Shown: positions 40,601 through 52,400 of the stretch, piece after piece
Layout: each line of letters opens with the position of its first letter
How positions within the stretch are numbered: position 1 is the first letter of the stretch
Origin: Branchiostoma floridae
Lineage: Eukaryota; Chordata; Leptocardii; Amphioxiformes; Branchiostomatidae
Assembly: GCF_000003815.2 (NCBI RefSeq)
Contig: NC_049981.1
Coordinates: 25,167,875-25,231,874, forward strand
Reading direction: 5' to 3'
DNA length: 64,000 bases
The notes under the pieces: model-generated
What the model saw: the letters and a program-made list of their open reading frames with translations, nothing else
Told to the model about the DNA's origin: nothing
Databases searched by the model: none
Program-made: the position numbers and the translations under genes

Positions 40601-41709
40601 TCCGGCTTGCTGATTCCGTGAAACTTGAATTGCGTGGTGGATGGCAGAGTGCCCAGGCCTTCACATCATGCACGCACACCTGTTTTTCCAGAGTGGTGGA
40701 TATATGTAACCCGGCAGATAAATGTTAAAATGGAGTTTATGTTTTAGGATTCTGACTGATGCCTACCCGTTTTTACTTGTAAAAAGAATGTCTACAATAT
40801 TTTGTCCCTCCATCCTTACAGATGAGTGATGTGGAAGCTGGTGGGGCCACTGTTTTCCCACAAGTTGGTGCTAGACTAGTGCCAGAAAAGGTAGGGAATA
40901 ATCAAAATAATGAAATAATGTTATAGGGTTTGTAAATCAACGATCATTTGAAGATGGTGACTGGTGGTTTAGGAGTGTTGTGTGATCAAAATATACTCAT
41001 AATTCAATGCTTTTTTTAATGTCTTCACAAGACTTAGTGTGTATTTTGTAACTAACTAACTTGAAGTTTGTCACACTAGGTTCTAAAGCTTATATGTCAA
41101 AGTATCTGTGGCACACACACATGTGGAATTCCATTGCTTAGGGAGACGCCTGGATGAAAACTGTAACACATGGTTGATCTCTATTTCAGGGAGCTGGCGC
41201 GTTCTGGTACAACTTGTTTAAGAATGGGGAGGGCGACATGCTGACCAGACATGCTGCCTGTCCTGTCCTGGTAGGAAGTAAATGGGGTAGGTGGACATGC
41301 AATATTGCCAACTTTCAGTTACATGTTATTGTGTTTTCAAGTAACAATTTCAGTTATGTTGTGTTTTTAAGTGGCAATTTCAGTTAGCCATAGGCAGGAT
41401 TGTGAAATTTTTGCCAATTTTATGATGATGAAACAGATTTCAAGCTTGGTTTAAAATGGACAGAAAGCCATGAAACAATCAGACCAAAAATCAATTGCAA
41501 ATCCTTCCAACCCATAAAGTTAAAACCAACATGGCAGAATTTTACTGCTTGAAAAGAAATTTCTGATAAGAAGCTCAAACCATCAAAAAGTCAGCCAAAT
41601 TTTAATCACACTGTCTTGATTTTTCCACTGTATTACAGTGTCCAATAAGTGGATCCATGAACGAGGTCAAGAATTCCGCAGGAAATGTGGACTGTCTCCA
41701 GAGGACTAG
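27286..41709 (+). CDS. P4HA: Collagen prolyl 4-hydroxylase subunit alpha, complete, with two alternative exon pairs
   Basis: ER-lumen 2-oxoglutarate/Fe(II) dioxygenase subunit that hydroxylates proline in procollagen as a tetramer with PDI. Exons: 27286-27479, 28211-28362, 28854-29000, 29739-29950, 30581-30632, 31701-31909, 32518-32694, 34156-34226 or 34311-34381, 36136-36235, 37025-37078, 37491-37553 or 38257-38322, 40822-40890, 41190-41286, 41639-41709. All are GT-AG and in phase: 556 residues with the 66-nt exon, 555 with the 63-nt one (human about 534). Residues 1-26 are a signal peptide (IMLLFLGQASVDA). An N-terminal helical dimerisation region is followed by a TPR-like peptide-binding domain (about 165-260, including AYQATKELLRINPEHTRA) and the catalytic domain. 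The iron ligands H451 and D453 (EPHFD) and H522 (TRHAACPV), and 2-oxoglutarate lysine K532 (GSKW), keep human spacing exactly. There is no KDEL tail, as expected. An acceptor at 27260 implies an upstream 5' UTR exon; a second in-frame ATG follows at 27304. Confidence 0.96.
27878..28075. mobile_element. MITE of the same family in P4HA intron 1
   Basis: The left end TACTGTAAATGCCTTTAAG matches the element at 47278. The interior has three GCGGTGGTTTTAAGTT copies and an inverted AACCGCGAAAATTAAACC near the right end. The right terminus is eroded. Confidence 0.65.
28311..28481 (+). repeat. Partial duplication of P4HA exon 2 end with its splice donor, around a CA microsatellite
   Basis: About 60 bp covering the last 50 nt of exon 2 plus the GTAGGTCACA donor (28311-28371) recurs almost unchanged at 28422-28481. 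The copies are separated by a CA/CG dinucleotide tract (28371-28420). The second donor is at 28472. Using it would add 109 nt (not a multiple of 3) and shift the frame. Confidence 0.85.
34156..34381 (+). other. P4HA: P4HA mutually exclusive exon pair, 71 nt each
   Basis: Exon a (34156-34226) encodes LRRATIQNSITGELEH and on to YRISK. Exon b (34311-34381) encodes LRRSTARNLITGQYEP and on to YRISK. Each has its own acceptor and a GTGAGT donor, is exactly 71 nt, and fits the same phase (0 in, 2 out). Including both, or neither, breaks the frame, so only one can be used per transcript. The intron between them is only 84 nt. Human P4HA1 is known for a mutually exclusive pair at this same position (exons 9 and 10). 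Confidence 0.92.
36721..36942. mobile_element. hAT-like MITE with 8-bp target duplication in P4HA intron
   Basis: Inverted ends AGGACTGTCTCCAG and AGGACTGCCTCCAG. TATGTACC occurs at 36713-36720 and again at 36943-36950, two bases past the apparent right end. Confidence 0.8.
37491..38322 (+). other. P4HA: P4HA alternative exon pair, 63 and 66 nt, in the catalytic domain
   Basis: The first exon (37491-37553) encodes KEEKSAFDPKEGNRIATMLF plus Y; the second (38257-38322) encodes KEEVNAFKSLGTGNRIATML plus FY. Both begin and end in phase 0, have GT-AG sites, and share the second half (GNRIATMLFY). They differ in the loop that follows the HxD iron motif. The second resembles the P4HA1-type loop (LGTGNR), while the first has the shorter EGNR loop of the alternative human P4HA2 form. 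Both are frame-neutral, so exclusivity is not forced by phase; tandem inclusion would insert about 21 extra residues between iron ligands and is unlikely to be active. Confidence 0.88.
37840..38155. repeat. Inverted pair of a dispersed short repeat in P4HA intron
   Basis: Contains ATCCATCCTATTCTCCAGCC on one side and GAACCAGAGCTAGATTGAGA on the other. Related single copies occur near 8000-8160, 9990-10100, 10375-10440, 16085-16170 and 35960-36020. Confidence 0.5.
39207..39490 (+). repeat. LINE-tail segment with 56-bp minisatellite in P4HA intron
   Basis: Units beginning GCTGGTGTGTTATGCCAAAG start at 39251, 39307, 39363 and 39419 (56-bp spacing); the fourth is interrupted and ends in GATACAG-type repeats. 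The sequence before it (39220-39250, CAGCTGCTGCCG and on) is the reverse complement of 3617-3672, which directly follows the reverse-transcriptase stop. Confidence 0.85.
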
Positions 41710-44204
41710 CGACAGCCCCCCACCCCCTCATCCCAGGCCCATGTATAAACTAGCAGTACCCACAGTATACAGTATGAGTGTGAAACCTCAAACTGCTAAG
41801 TCATAGATTTTACCTGTACCATTTTAGTCTTAAAAATTAAGTTTTTGTAGCTAAATGCTTGTGCAGCCACTATTCAAACACAAAATCATGATTATTAAGT
41901 CTAAACATGGTGCTTTTAATTACATGTTGCATTGTATTTTAATCTTAATGTGATGAAGAATGTTTTACACTCAGTTTTTAAAGACCGCGAGTGAATTCTG
42001 GAAATCTTGTCATTTTATTCAATGCTTATTTAAGTCGTAACAAACTTACAGTAGAAGGGAATTCTACTTGCTATTTGTCAAAATGTGTACATTTGTACAC
42101 AATGTATCTTTACAGTAGTCAGTGACACAAAGGAGCTGAGTAGAAAATGTGTCGCTGAAGCAGATACGCACTGCTGAATAATATGCGGAGCTTCATGCAT
42201 TGCTCTAACAGCTGAACAGAATGGAGTGCTGAAAGCTGGCATAGGAACTAGGACAGTGTCTAGTGGAGCTCTTAGTAATAAATTAAACTTGTCTCCAAAA
42301 TACCTACATGTGAAAAACTGTTCAAATCTCAGGAGCTGGAACAAAGTATAATATATGTAAACCTTAGACTGTCACAGCAAACTCGAAAGCAACTCTCTGG
42401 TTATCACTTAGACTGTATTCTAATATTTTTGTTTGCTTCCAGGTATTTCAAGAAATACTTTCAATTGTTTTTTTTAGGTACAAGCAAGACATAGGAATTG
42501 TTGCTGATGCACTATTGGTACTCTTCTGTTTTTACAAGATATACATCTTTTAGCCGTGAAAAAGTGTTACAAAGTAAAGACATGTTCTGTAGCAATTTTT
42601 TCTGTTAATTTGACTTATAGCAAATCCAATAGTTCAAGTGCATATTTAACTTTATTTTTGTCCTATTATTGCAAACAACTTTATCTGACAGAAGTTCCTG
42701 ATCAGTGCAACATATCATTTGTGTACCTTAAGTTGATAATATTCAGTATACTGCAAAATACTTGGTATTGTACAATTGTATGTGTCAAGTTATTACTGGT
42801 ATTACCTTAAGACCACTGTACAATGGACAACTGTACCTCCATCATATAACGAGATGGATATGGCAGACTCGATTTGAGTTGACTTGATAATTTGTAATCA
42901 CACTTGCCCACAGAAAGCCTTATTGTCACGGCACCTAGCACTAAAAATTAAAAGGGCAGACAAAATGTTGTGGCTTATGAGTTTTCTCTGTCCATTGTCA
43001 GTTTTTCCTTTAATAATATGGAAAATGTTGAGATGTCAGGTCTTGGAAGCATTCTTTACATGAATCAAAATTCCTATTGAACAGTTGCAGTACTGCAACA
43101 GCAAGGCGGTAGAATGCTGCAGTAGTATCAATACAAAATTTAATGTATTCACCAGATGTCTCCACGTGCCTCAGCCTCACAACTTGACTATTTAAGCTAT
43201 CATGTCCACACTTCTGAGACTCCTCTATATCACCATACAGTTTTAAATATCTAATGATCCCAAAAATAAATAACGCCACTCATTTGCTCACATCAAAATG
43301 ACAATATTTATTTCATCTTTGTTACAAGAAAATAATGTAGCAAGACGAGTGACAGGACACGCCTCTTTTCAACCCCTGTCCAACTTTTAAGTTTTGCCTC
43401 TTAATAGTACAACAATAAGTCTAGTTCACACTGGTACTACTTCAAGTAATATAGAATGCAAATACATACGAATACAAATACATATAGCCTGAATGGCATC
43501 CTGTACTCCAGCACAGTACAATTCATGAGGGAGCGAGTATGAGAGCCCTGTAAACTAAATAGGATGGTACCCAGGTGAAAATATTTCATTAGATAGATAC
43601 AGAAATGGACCTCATGATGCTTAACTGCAATGCTGCTAGAAAATGAACAAGAGTCTTGTTGTTGAATGACAACTACATCACAGTGGCCAGTCCATAATTC
43701 CTGGTCTTTCACAACACTTTGATACTTTTGATACAAAACAAAGTTCCAACACTCAACATATATTTTCATCCATATTCATTTTCCACATCTACTATTACAC
43801 AGTGTGGCCAACATCACAATCAACAGTTCATGATTCTCATGTGGAACTTTGCGTTCTTGTTGCTACAATTCCTTTTAGATTTCCTAGTAAGGGATGAGAC
43901 CATCATATATAATTCATCACTATGTGACTCCTATGCCAGTGTCATGTTGTATGTCGAACTGTAAACATCTACTGTACTATCAAGCCACAGCAAGTGAATT
44001 TTATGGATTCAGAAGCTCATTGATTTTAGGTTGATTTAAAAATTGTACCAATGACGAACAAAATAACCAGAAAATATTGAATGTAGGAAAATATGTTGTT
44101 AAATCTTATTTGCAAAATATCCCAAATACCATGAAACTAGGTGTAGAAGTGCACAGTGTGGTAGCCTTGAGTGTAGTTGTAGTTGTATGGCAGCCTTGAG
44201 TATA

Positions 44205-44810
44205 ATGAAAAATGGAGATATTGTTTTAGGTGTGTGTGTGTGTGTGTGTGTCTGTCTGCATTGTGTGTTTGTGTTTCTGCATATTTCTGGTTAACATAAC
44301 TCAAGAACCTTTGAATGGATTGTAACGTTAATGATATTTAGATAGTGGATAGAAACTGGGAAGATGAGGGTCAAGGTCGATTTTTTGCCCCCTGGTATGT
44401 GACTATGGTTGCAGCAGAACTTCCGGTGTTTGTATCTTTTGACCTAAACATGCTATGGTTTGGATGTTTTTGTTGCTAATAGTTTGTGATGTAAGGAAGG
44501 AATTGTGTAGGTTTGGACCCCCTTGCAGCTCTGGAACTGCAGGGGCTTTTGTCAAAATCTTCAGAGGAGAATAACAGAAGAAAGGAATGACAGATCTCCA
44601 TAATATTATCAGTAGAGATGTACATAATGGAGTGCAAATTTATACAAATAATGGTTTGATTTGCATGATTAATGCAGGAAATCTATATTTGCATGTTTCC
44701 AGGACTCAAATACATGTAAAATATGTACTTTATGGCAGGTGGAGCATTAACAGATACCAATTATGCTAATAAGTTCCTTATTTGCATAATTTATGCCATT
44801 ATAGCATAAT
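44205..44810 (+). repeat. Dispersed repeat copy, same family
   Basis: GAAAAATGGAGATATTGTTT start, GT tract, CAGAACTTCCGGTGTTTGTA and CATGCTATGG landmarks as in 21405-22500. Shorter copies of the family follow at 45228-45330 and 47975-48335. Confidence 0.7.
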
Positions 44811-45464
44811 TCTAAGTGCCATTATTCATAACTAGTAAATGATTGGACTGTCAACACTTTGACTGTAAAGGTGTTTACAACCATCATAGATTATGCAGAA
44901 GTCATTTATACATCAGAATATTTTTGTAGAAGTGACACTAGTGAGGTAGCCTTGAGTTGTCGGAAGTGACACCATTAAGGTAGCTTTGAAAGTATAGTTG
45001 TAGAAGCAGCACTTAAGTGACTGAGGTAGCATTGTTATGGATTTTTGTAGTCAGCCAAACTCAATAACCTTTGATTGATGATATATGTAAGATGTTGTGA
45101 AGACAACAGTTAAGGCAGCACAACTTCCCTTTTTTGAAAATCTTTTGACCTGGATAATTATGCTATGGCCTTGAATTTTGGGGGATAGCTTGTTGTACAA
45201 GTGATACTAGTAGCTATGAGTGTAGTTACCTCTGTGAAAAATGGAGTTATTGTTTGTCGTGTGTGTGTGTGAGAGAGTGTGTGTGTGTGTGTGTTTCTGG
45301 ATATTTGTGGTCTGCATAACTTTTCAACCTCTTGTTTTTCACATTGGATTTGGGGTCTGCAGAATTTGTCATCCATAAAATTTACTTGCTGTTGCCTTAT
45401 GTGCTATGTGCTATTTATTGCAAGATTTCCTTAGAAAGTTGGCAAGTATGGCAAGGTTGTTGTT

Positions 45465-45605
45465 GTCTATTGTTCAGAATGCTGCTGGATCAAAAGGTCC
45501 CGTGTTCAAATCTGGCAGCTGTTGTCACTCATTCGACTTGCTACAGGAAATGGTCACTATCCCTACGGTGGATTGCCATGGTCCAATGTCCATATTGTAG
45601 AAGTA
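45465..45605 (+). mobile_element. SINE-like fragment
   Basis: A GGTCCCGTGTTCAAATC B-box-like element is followed by a GGAAATGGTCACTATCC body that resembles the other SINEs here. Confidence 0.4.
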
Positions 45606-47277
45606 ACAAATTTCCCCGAGTACATTGAGTGAAATGTTAACTGTTCCTGAAACTATGTGAATGTTTTGCTTTATTGATGTTTTATATGAGTATCAGATTG
45701 TTATCTTGAATGCTTATCCTCATCTTATACTATGCGAAAATATGAGAATCAAAAGCTTTCTAAGAACAGTATAACATGTAAACTCCGCACATTTCTTGTA
45801 TAACTACAGGTCAAAGTTGTAGTACCCTTTCTTCAATGTTGTTTCCGACAAGCAACAACTTATTTTGTCCGAAACATTTCCAGCAATTAAGAGTTATTTC
45901 TGACAACAGTTTACTTTTACAGACATTCATTACATGTAATATAATAACACTTTACAAAATATGCCAATTAATAGTGATGATCTTAAGGAAATTACAGATA
46001 TTTCTTGTGACATTTCTGTCAACAACTGATTCATGCATAAATTTTTTTGTGTATTTGAATGTAAGTTCATATTTTTTATAGTAGGCATGAAGCATTGTCA
46101 GAATTTCAGAGCACTCCAATTCTTTTACATGTACCAATAAATATATTCAAACAGTATTCTGGCATGATTCATACAGTGCTAAAATGAATATACAATTAAT
46201 ATAATTAAAGAAAGTATTTTGATTCTACAAAACATCAATTATCATCTTTAGCATTATGAATTTTCTCAATAAAGTCTCAAAGATATATCTTAACAAGTAC
46301 CACTACTAGTTTTTCCCTGTTGATGTGTTTAAGTTATTGACTTTTTTAAGTTATTGACTTTTTTTACATCTAACTTGTAATGTTGTTTGTTTGTTGTACT
46401 CTTTTACAAGATACAATGTATCAATTTCCAACAAGAATGGAGTATAATGAATCAATACAATAGTTCCTTTAAGTTAGTAATTACAAGAGAATGTATGTTT
46501 TGCTTGAAATATTTGATGCTCTTTTTGGAGGGCGTAAAGGGTATATAATTTCTTGAAGAATAACGAATACTATAAAATGTACAACAGTTCATGCAACTGC
46601 TAATATCCATACAGAAGTTCAACTATCCTACTTCCTGGTTTCATCACAGAAAGACAAGGAAAGTGATAGTTTAAAGTTAGTAAAAGAGTGTTAATTGAGT
46701 ACCTTTACAGACTAGATACTTTCCTGGGAGAAGCCTGACCTTCAGTTGCACCTCAAACTTAAAGTACATTCACATTCATCTTACAACCGCCGTACCGTAT
46801 GATCGCAAACTGAGGGAACCCTATGAATAGTTGTGCATATGTCTTCTAAACTTCAGCTATCTTGTTATGGAAAAGGCTGTCTTCGCTCACTGGTGATGCC
46901 ATGCATGATAAATGATATGCTCCAGCCATGTTGTGGTGTCTTTCTCATAAGAATGCAAAATTTGGGCTATTTATCCCCATGTGTTGTTTTTATTTTTTAT
47001 AGAGGCCTTAAAGATTACTTTATTTAGTTTTTTTTTGGCTTTCTGTGTCATGAAAAAGACAACTGATCTGGAGTTTGGTATTGGGGTACATTTGTAGCTT
47101 TAGGGCTGGGAATGGAAAATGGGTATATTTTGCCTATATAGGGGTGTTCTAGAAGAGTCCATTTTTACAGTGTAATTTTTTTTAAAATGAAGCCATGGAG
47201 TTGGACTATGTTTTGGAATAGGTCAAGTTCTGCAAAAAGTTGATATGGAACAATACATTTAATTTTGTGGTGGTAAA

Positions 47278-47482
47278 CGTACTGTAAATGCATAAACTTT
47301 CGTGGTGGTTTAATGTTCGCAGTTTTCTCGGTGCCCTCTTCACCCTGAACTTAAAACCGAGAAGATTTTTTTTCCATAGCAGTAAAAGACTGCTACCACG
47401 AACTTAAAACTACTGCAAAAGGTTATTTTCCTGCTACCGCGAAATTAAACCCCCGCGACCCTAAATGCATTTATAGTACGTC
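47278..47482. mobile_element. TA-flanked MITE
   Basis: Inverted ends ACGTACTGTAAATGCAT and ACGTACTATAAATGCAT. The interior carries TTCGTGGTGGTTTAA and related CGCG/TTAA motifs in both orientations. Confidence 0.75.
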
Positions 47483-48474
47483 AAGCATAGATTATGTAGA
47501 TGTGGAAGTCATTTGCATAATCAAAATATGTCATGGAGATATGAGGACTCCAAACTCAAGAAAACATTCATGCAAGATTTTCTTTTTCATTCATGTTGAT
47601 TAAATAGAAGTCTGATATGGAATTTAAAGAGAAAGCAGAGGATAAAGATCGACTTTTCCACACAATATGTCAGAAACAACTGACTGAAATGTAACAGTTA
47701 ATTTTGTGGTTATGTCATGAAATATCTTTAGCAAATGATAACTAGTGATCTAACAGTAAATAGTCATGTTTTGTGATTTGTTTTAATCTATTGTTTTGGT
47801 CTAGTGTATTGTAATGTCTGGAGGGATTGAAACAAAATCTTCAGATTCAATGTGTACTTTGCATCAAATTCTATGCTGCCAGCTTTGGATTAATTCAGAT
47901 AAATCAAGTTCTACATAACAAGAAAATTCATTCTAGAATAAAAGCTCACATCTCTATCTTCACCTGTATCATCTCCATGAAAAATGGAGATATTGTTTGG
48001 GTTTGTTTGTCAAATACTGCCCCTTGTACTGCAGCATAACTTCCGTTTTTTGTATCTTTTGACCTGGACATGCTATGGTCTTGTTTATGATTTGTTTTAT
48101 GAGGAAAATCTATATTTATAGTGTTTTCCATTATAGGACTAGAATACACATGTCGCAAGACCTGTAATTTTTGGCAGGTGGAAGATTAGCAGATACTATA
48201 ATTCCTCTAAGTATAATTTGATGTTTGGATTGTGAACATTTTGAGCCGAGGACATAATCAAGCATAGATTATTCAGATGTGAAAATCATTTGTATAATCA
48301 GAATATTTGTTGGAGATATGAGGTCTTCGAACTCTTGTTTTGGTATGCAATTTTGTTGGATTGATAAAACCTTTCGATTCTATGTAAAGAAATTGTAGGA
48401 AAATATTCTTTTTGTATTGTCCTGATCTTACATGTACATACCCCAAAGCCCACTAAACATTTGTACTTTTACTA

Positions 48475-49365
48475 TCTTACTAGTGTCATCAAATAATGGA
48501 ATAGAGGGGTGTTGTCACATTATTTCACTAATAGACACTATCTTTGTACTCTTACTAGTGAAATAATGGAGTAGAGGAGTGCTGTCACATTATTTCACTT
48601 ATCATAGACACAATCTTTGTACTCTTACTAGTGAAACAATGGGATAGAGGTATGTTGTCACATTTTTGTCACATTTTTTCACTAATAGACACAATCTTAA
48701 TTCCTTTCACTAGTAAAATAATGGTATAGAGTTTTAGAGGGGTACTATCACATCATTTCACTAATAGACACAATATTAGTACTCTTACTAGTGAAATAAT
48801 GGAGTAGAGGAGTGCTATCACATTATTTCACTAATAGACACAATCTTAATTTCTTTTACTAGTGACCTAATAGGATAGAGTTTTAGAGGGGTGCTGTCAC
48901 ATTATTTCACTAATAGACACAATCTTTGTACTCTTACTCTTACTAGTGAAATAATGGGATAGAGATATGTTGTCACATTTTTTCACTAATAGACACAATC
49001 TTAATTCCTTTCACTAGTGAAATAATGGGATAGAGTTTTAGAGGGATGCTGTCACATTATTTCACTAATAGACACAATCTTGATTCCTTTCACTAGTAAA
49101 ACAATGGGATAGAGGGGCGTTGTCACATTATTTCACTAATCATCTTTATACTCTTACTAGTGAAACAATGGGGTAGAGGGGTGCTATCACATTTTTCAGT
49201 AATAGACACAATCTTAATTCCTTTTACTAGTAAAATAATGGGATGGAGGGGTGCTGTGGCATTATTTCACTAATAGACACAATCTTTGTATTCTTACTAG
49301 TGAAATAATGAGATAGAGGAGTGCTATCACATTATTTCACCAATAGACACAATCTTAATTTCTCT
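48475..49365. repeat. Minisatellite, about 75-85 bp units, about 11 copies
   Basis: Each unit contains ACTAGTGAAATAATGG, a GGATAGAGGGGTGCTGTCAC spacer and CATTATTTCACTAATAGACA. The first and last parts are reverse complements over about 15 bp. Unit length varies by small insertions such as AGTTTTAGAGG. Confidence 0.92.
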
Positions 49366-49470
49366 ATCGACCAAAGGGGAGGGGCAGACGTAACTGTCTC
49401 CCCGACCGGTGGTGGGCTGACTACTATGGTTTTCATGGTGGCTATGTTGTCGGACTGGGTACCCGTCTCA

Positions 49471-52400
49471 CTACATGGGCGAGGCGGCAGGCTCGTAGCT
49501 ATTGGTCACAGGGGACTCTGCGGAGTTGCAGATTGCCTCGCTAAGGCCATGCTGGTCGCGTGTGTTGGTCAGAGTACGCTCTTTGTCAGTGACCAGGGTA
49601 TGGGAGTTGTAGCGGGGTGCCTTGCGGGAACACTTAGCGGCCTCTCTAGGGTCATTCTGGTCATATGTGCTCGACAGGGTGCGCTTTTGGTCAGTGGCCA
49701 GGGCAGGGGAGTTGTAGCAAGGTGCCTTGGGGGAACGCTTAGCGGCCTCTCTAGGGTCATTCTGGTCATATGTGCTCGACAGGGTGCGCTTTTGGTCAGT
49801 GGCCAGGGCAGGGGAGTTGTAGCAAGGCGCCTTGGGGGAACGCTTAGCGGTCTCCCTTGGGTCACGCTGGTCATATGGACTGGACAGGGTGCGCTTTTGG
49901 TCAGTGGCCAGGGCAGGTGAGTTGTAGCAAGGTGCCTTGGGGGAACGCTTAGCGGCCTCTCTAGGGTCACGCTGGTCACATGATGTGCCGGACAGGGTGC
50001 GCTCTTGGTCAGTGGCCAGGGCAGGGGAGTTGTAGCAAAGTGCCTTGCGGGAACTCTGAGCGGTCCTGGCATTCTGCTGGTAGGCAGAAGACCGGGTAGC
50101 GCCTGGATTGGGCAGAATGACTGGGTGCTGGTAGCAGCTTCGGCCGGACTTGCCACCGTTGCGGTTATCGCTACCTTTATGGCCATAGGCAGCCACGACG
50201 GCCCCTTCCCTGTTTGGTGTGTGACGGGGGCGCTCGGTGCTGTACGGGCGGGACGGCACGGGGTGTGTCTGCGCGCGGGCGCGGCCTGCGTACGCTGCGC
50301 ACAACTTCCCCTCCCCGTACGGGGTGACTTCAGATTGGGAAGAATCTGCCCTGCGCAAATCAGGGTGGTCCGCGAAACCGCCCTCAGCGTAAGGGCTGAT
50401 TACTGATTCTGACTCATTCAAGCTGTCGTGATCCTCGAAACCACCCTCAGCGTACGGACTGATCACTGATTCATCCATGTTGCCAACAAGCCACCTGGAG
50501 CAGGCAGTGATCTGATCGCCATTGCGGTTTTGACCTGCAGCATTCTCAGGGACTTTACGCCTGAGCCTACACCTGACATAGCGGACGCATCCCAAAACCC
50601 CGGTGGTAGCAACTCGCGACAACAGGCCAATTGCTGCACACAAGGCATACCATGTCATATCTCCATAGCCATCATCACTCGCGCAGGCGGACGGTGGTGT
50701 GGTGCATGTAGGCAGTGGTGTGGTGCTGGTGCTGGCTGAGAATGGTGTCGTGTTCGTGAGTGAGAGCTCTGTGGCTTGGGGTGTTGTTATGCCAGAGTGT
50801 GCGCGCTCACTCGCCATGAAAACGACAGTGTGGGAACCAGTTTCCGAAGAGGCAGTGCAAGTGATGTTCCCAAAGGACAAGGGCTCGGTGCTCTCTAGCC
50901 AAAGGGTGAATTTGGTCTTTCCCATGTAGTTAGAACACAGGCTGTGATTTGCCTCGGAATCCCCAAACGGGTTCTCTTCTGGCAACATACATTTCACCCA
51001 GCCCTCAGCCTTTAGGTCGGTCACTATTCTTACGTTTAGGCTGCCTGTCGGCAGACGGGCGTGTGTGGTTGTGTTTGTGTCGTGCGTTATGTCGAGCGCG
51101 TGGTGTGAGCCGTTGGGGAAGGCACACGACAATTGGGGCAATTGCTCCCAATACACGACGCCTTCTGTTTCGTACTTGTGCGCTGCAGTGCGTTCCACGT
51201 TCACGATCTCGACCAGCGGACCCGGGCAGGGCAGTGCTTTGGGACCGACTGGAGCGGGAGCATTTTGCACCCGCGACGTGGCAGGGCAGCCTGCTTTCGG
51301 GAACACACGTATTGCCGTGGTAAAACGCTGCTTCACGCTTGGGCTGTTGCCTTCGTGGTCGTACAACCAGCCATTCGCACAAGTGCAGCGCGGCAGATTA
51401 TCCATTGTAACACTGGCCCATTTTTCCAGGGACCTCTCTTCTAGCTTAATGGCTGCAATCGTATTTCCACGCACGAAAAGGTCGTTTGGAAATGACGATT
51501 TGAACCAACCACCGGACAGGAACACCAGCTGGTTTCCTGCCAGGTTTAGGGTGGACAATTCCGTGTTGGAGTGGAACGCGCCAGCAGCAATGTGAGAAAT
51601 TCTGTTACCTTCCAGGGCCAGGACTTCCAGCCGCTCAAGACCGTGGAACATCCCCACGCCGAGCGCTGTCAGTTTGTTCTCAACAGCGTGGACATATACT
51701 ACGGACTTGATCGCCTGCAAGGTCCCGGGTGGTACGTTAGAGATAAGATTGGCACTTACGTCAAACCACCGCGGCTGCACTCCCAGGAACGTGCCAGGAG
51801 ACAGGGTCAGGATTTGGTTGTCCACAAGGATGAGGTTGAGCAAGCTGGGCAACCCACCAAAGCAGCCATCCTGCAGCAGAAAGTATCTTCATTTATTTCT
51901 TTGTTTCGCCGGAAGGACCGTGTCACCCATGTCATATGGAACTTTAAGCAAGTAAAATTTTTTATGCAAAAAAAGACAATGTGTCTCCACAATCCCCCAA
52001 TTTTTTCATTATTATTATTGAAAGATACATGTAAAAATACAAATAAATGGACAAGGACAAAGTGATGGCGTACTCAAATTACATTCAACTTATTTTAGCG
52101 CCGCCACTTATACAAGAATTGAAAATAATAAATTACATAGGACGATAACAAATAAATTGTATATATATAGTGAACGTGAGTCTATCCCCCTACCAATAGA
52201 AAAATCAAACAAAGAATGATACTTGAAATTCTAAACGGTTTGTTGATGTTATGTAGACATGTGTTGCCGCTATAATTTTGCAGTTGACATTAAAAGAACA
52301 GAAAGCACTATCATGTAAGATCAACATTTCTTTGGCATTGTTTGCAAGACTGTTGAAATCAAGTATATGTACAAATAACCCAGAAAGCTTGCCGAAGAGG

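Larger units (their letters stand above)
41710..48474. other. P4HA 3' UTR followed by repeat-rich intergenic DNA
   Basis: The 3' UTR begins at 41710; the first AATAAA is at 42277-42282 and another lies near 43265, but the true end cannot be chosen by eye. Beyond it are dispersed repeats and one MITE, with no gene. Confidence 0.5.

Noticed and set aside
49321-49920. 199-codon plus-strand frame opposite the receptor tail
   Set aside because: Antisense shadow of the 105-nt coding repeat.
49569-50186. 205-codon minus-strand frame over the same repeat
   Set aside because: Second-frame shadow; the repeat length is a multiple of three so all frames stay open.
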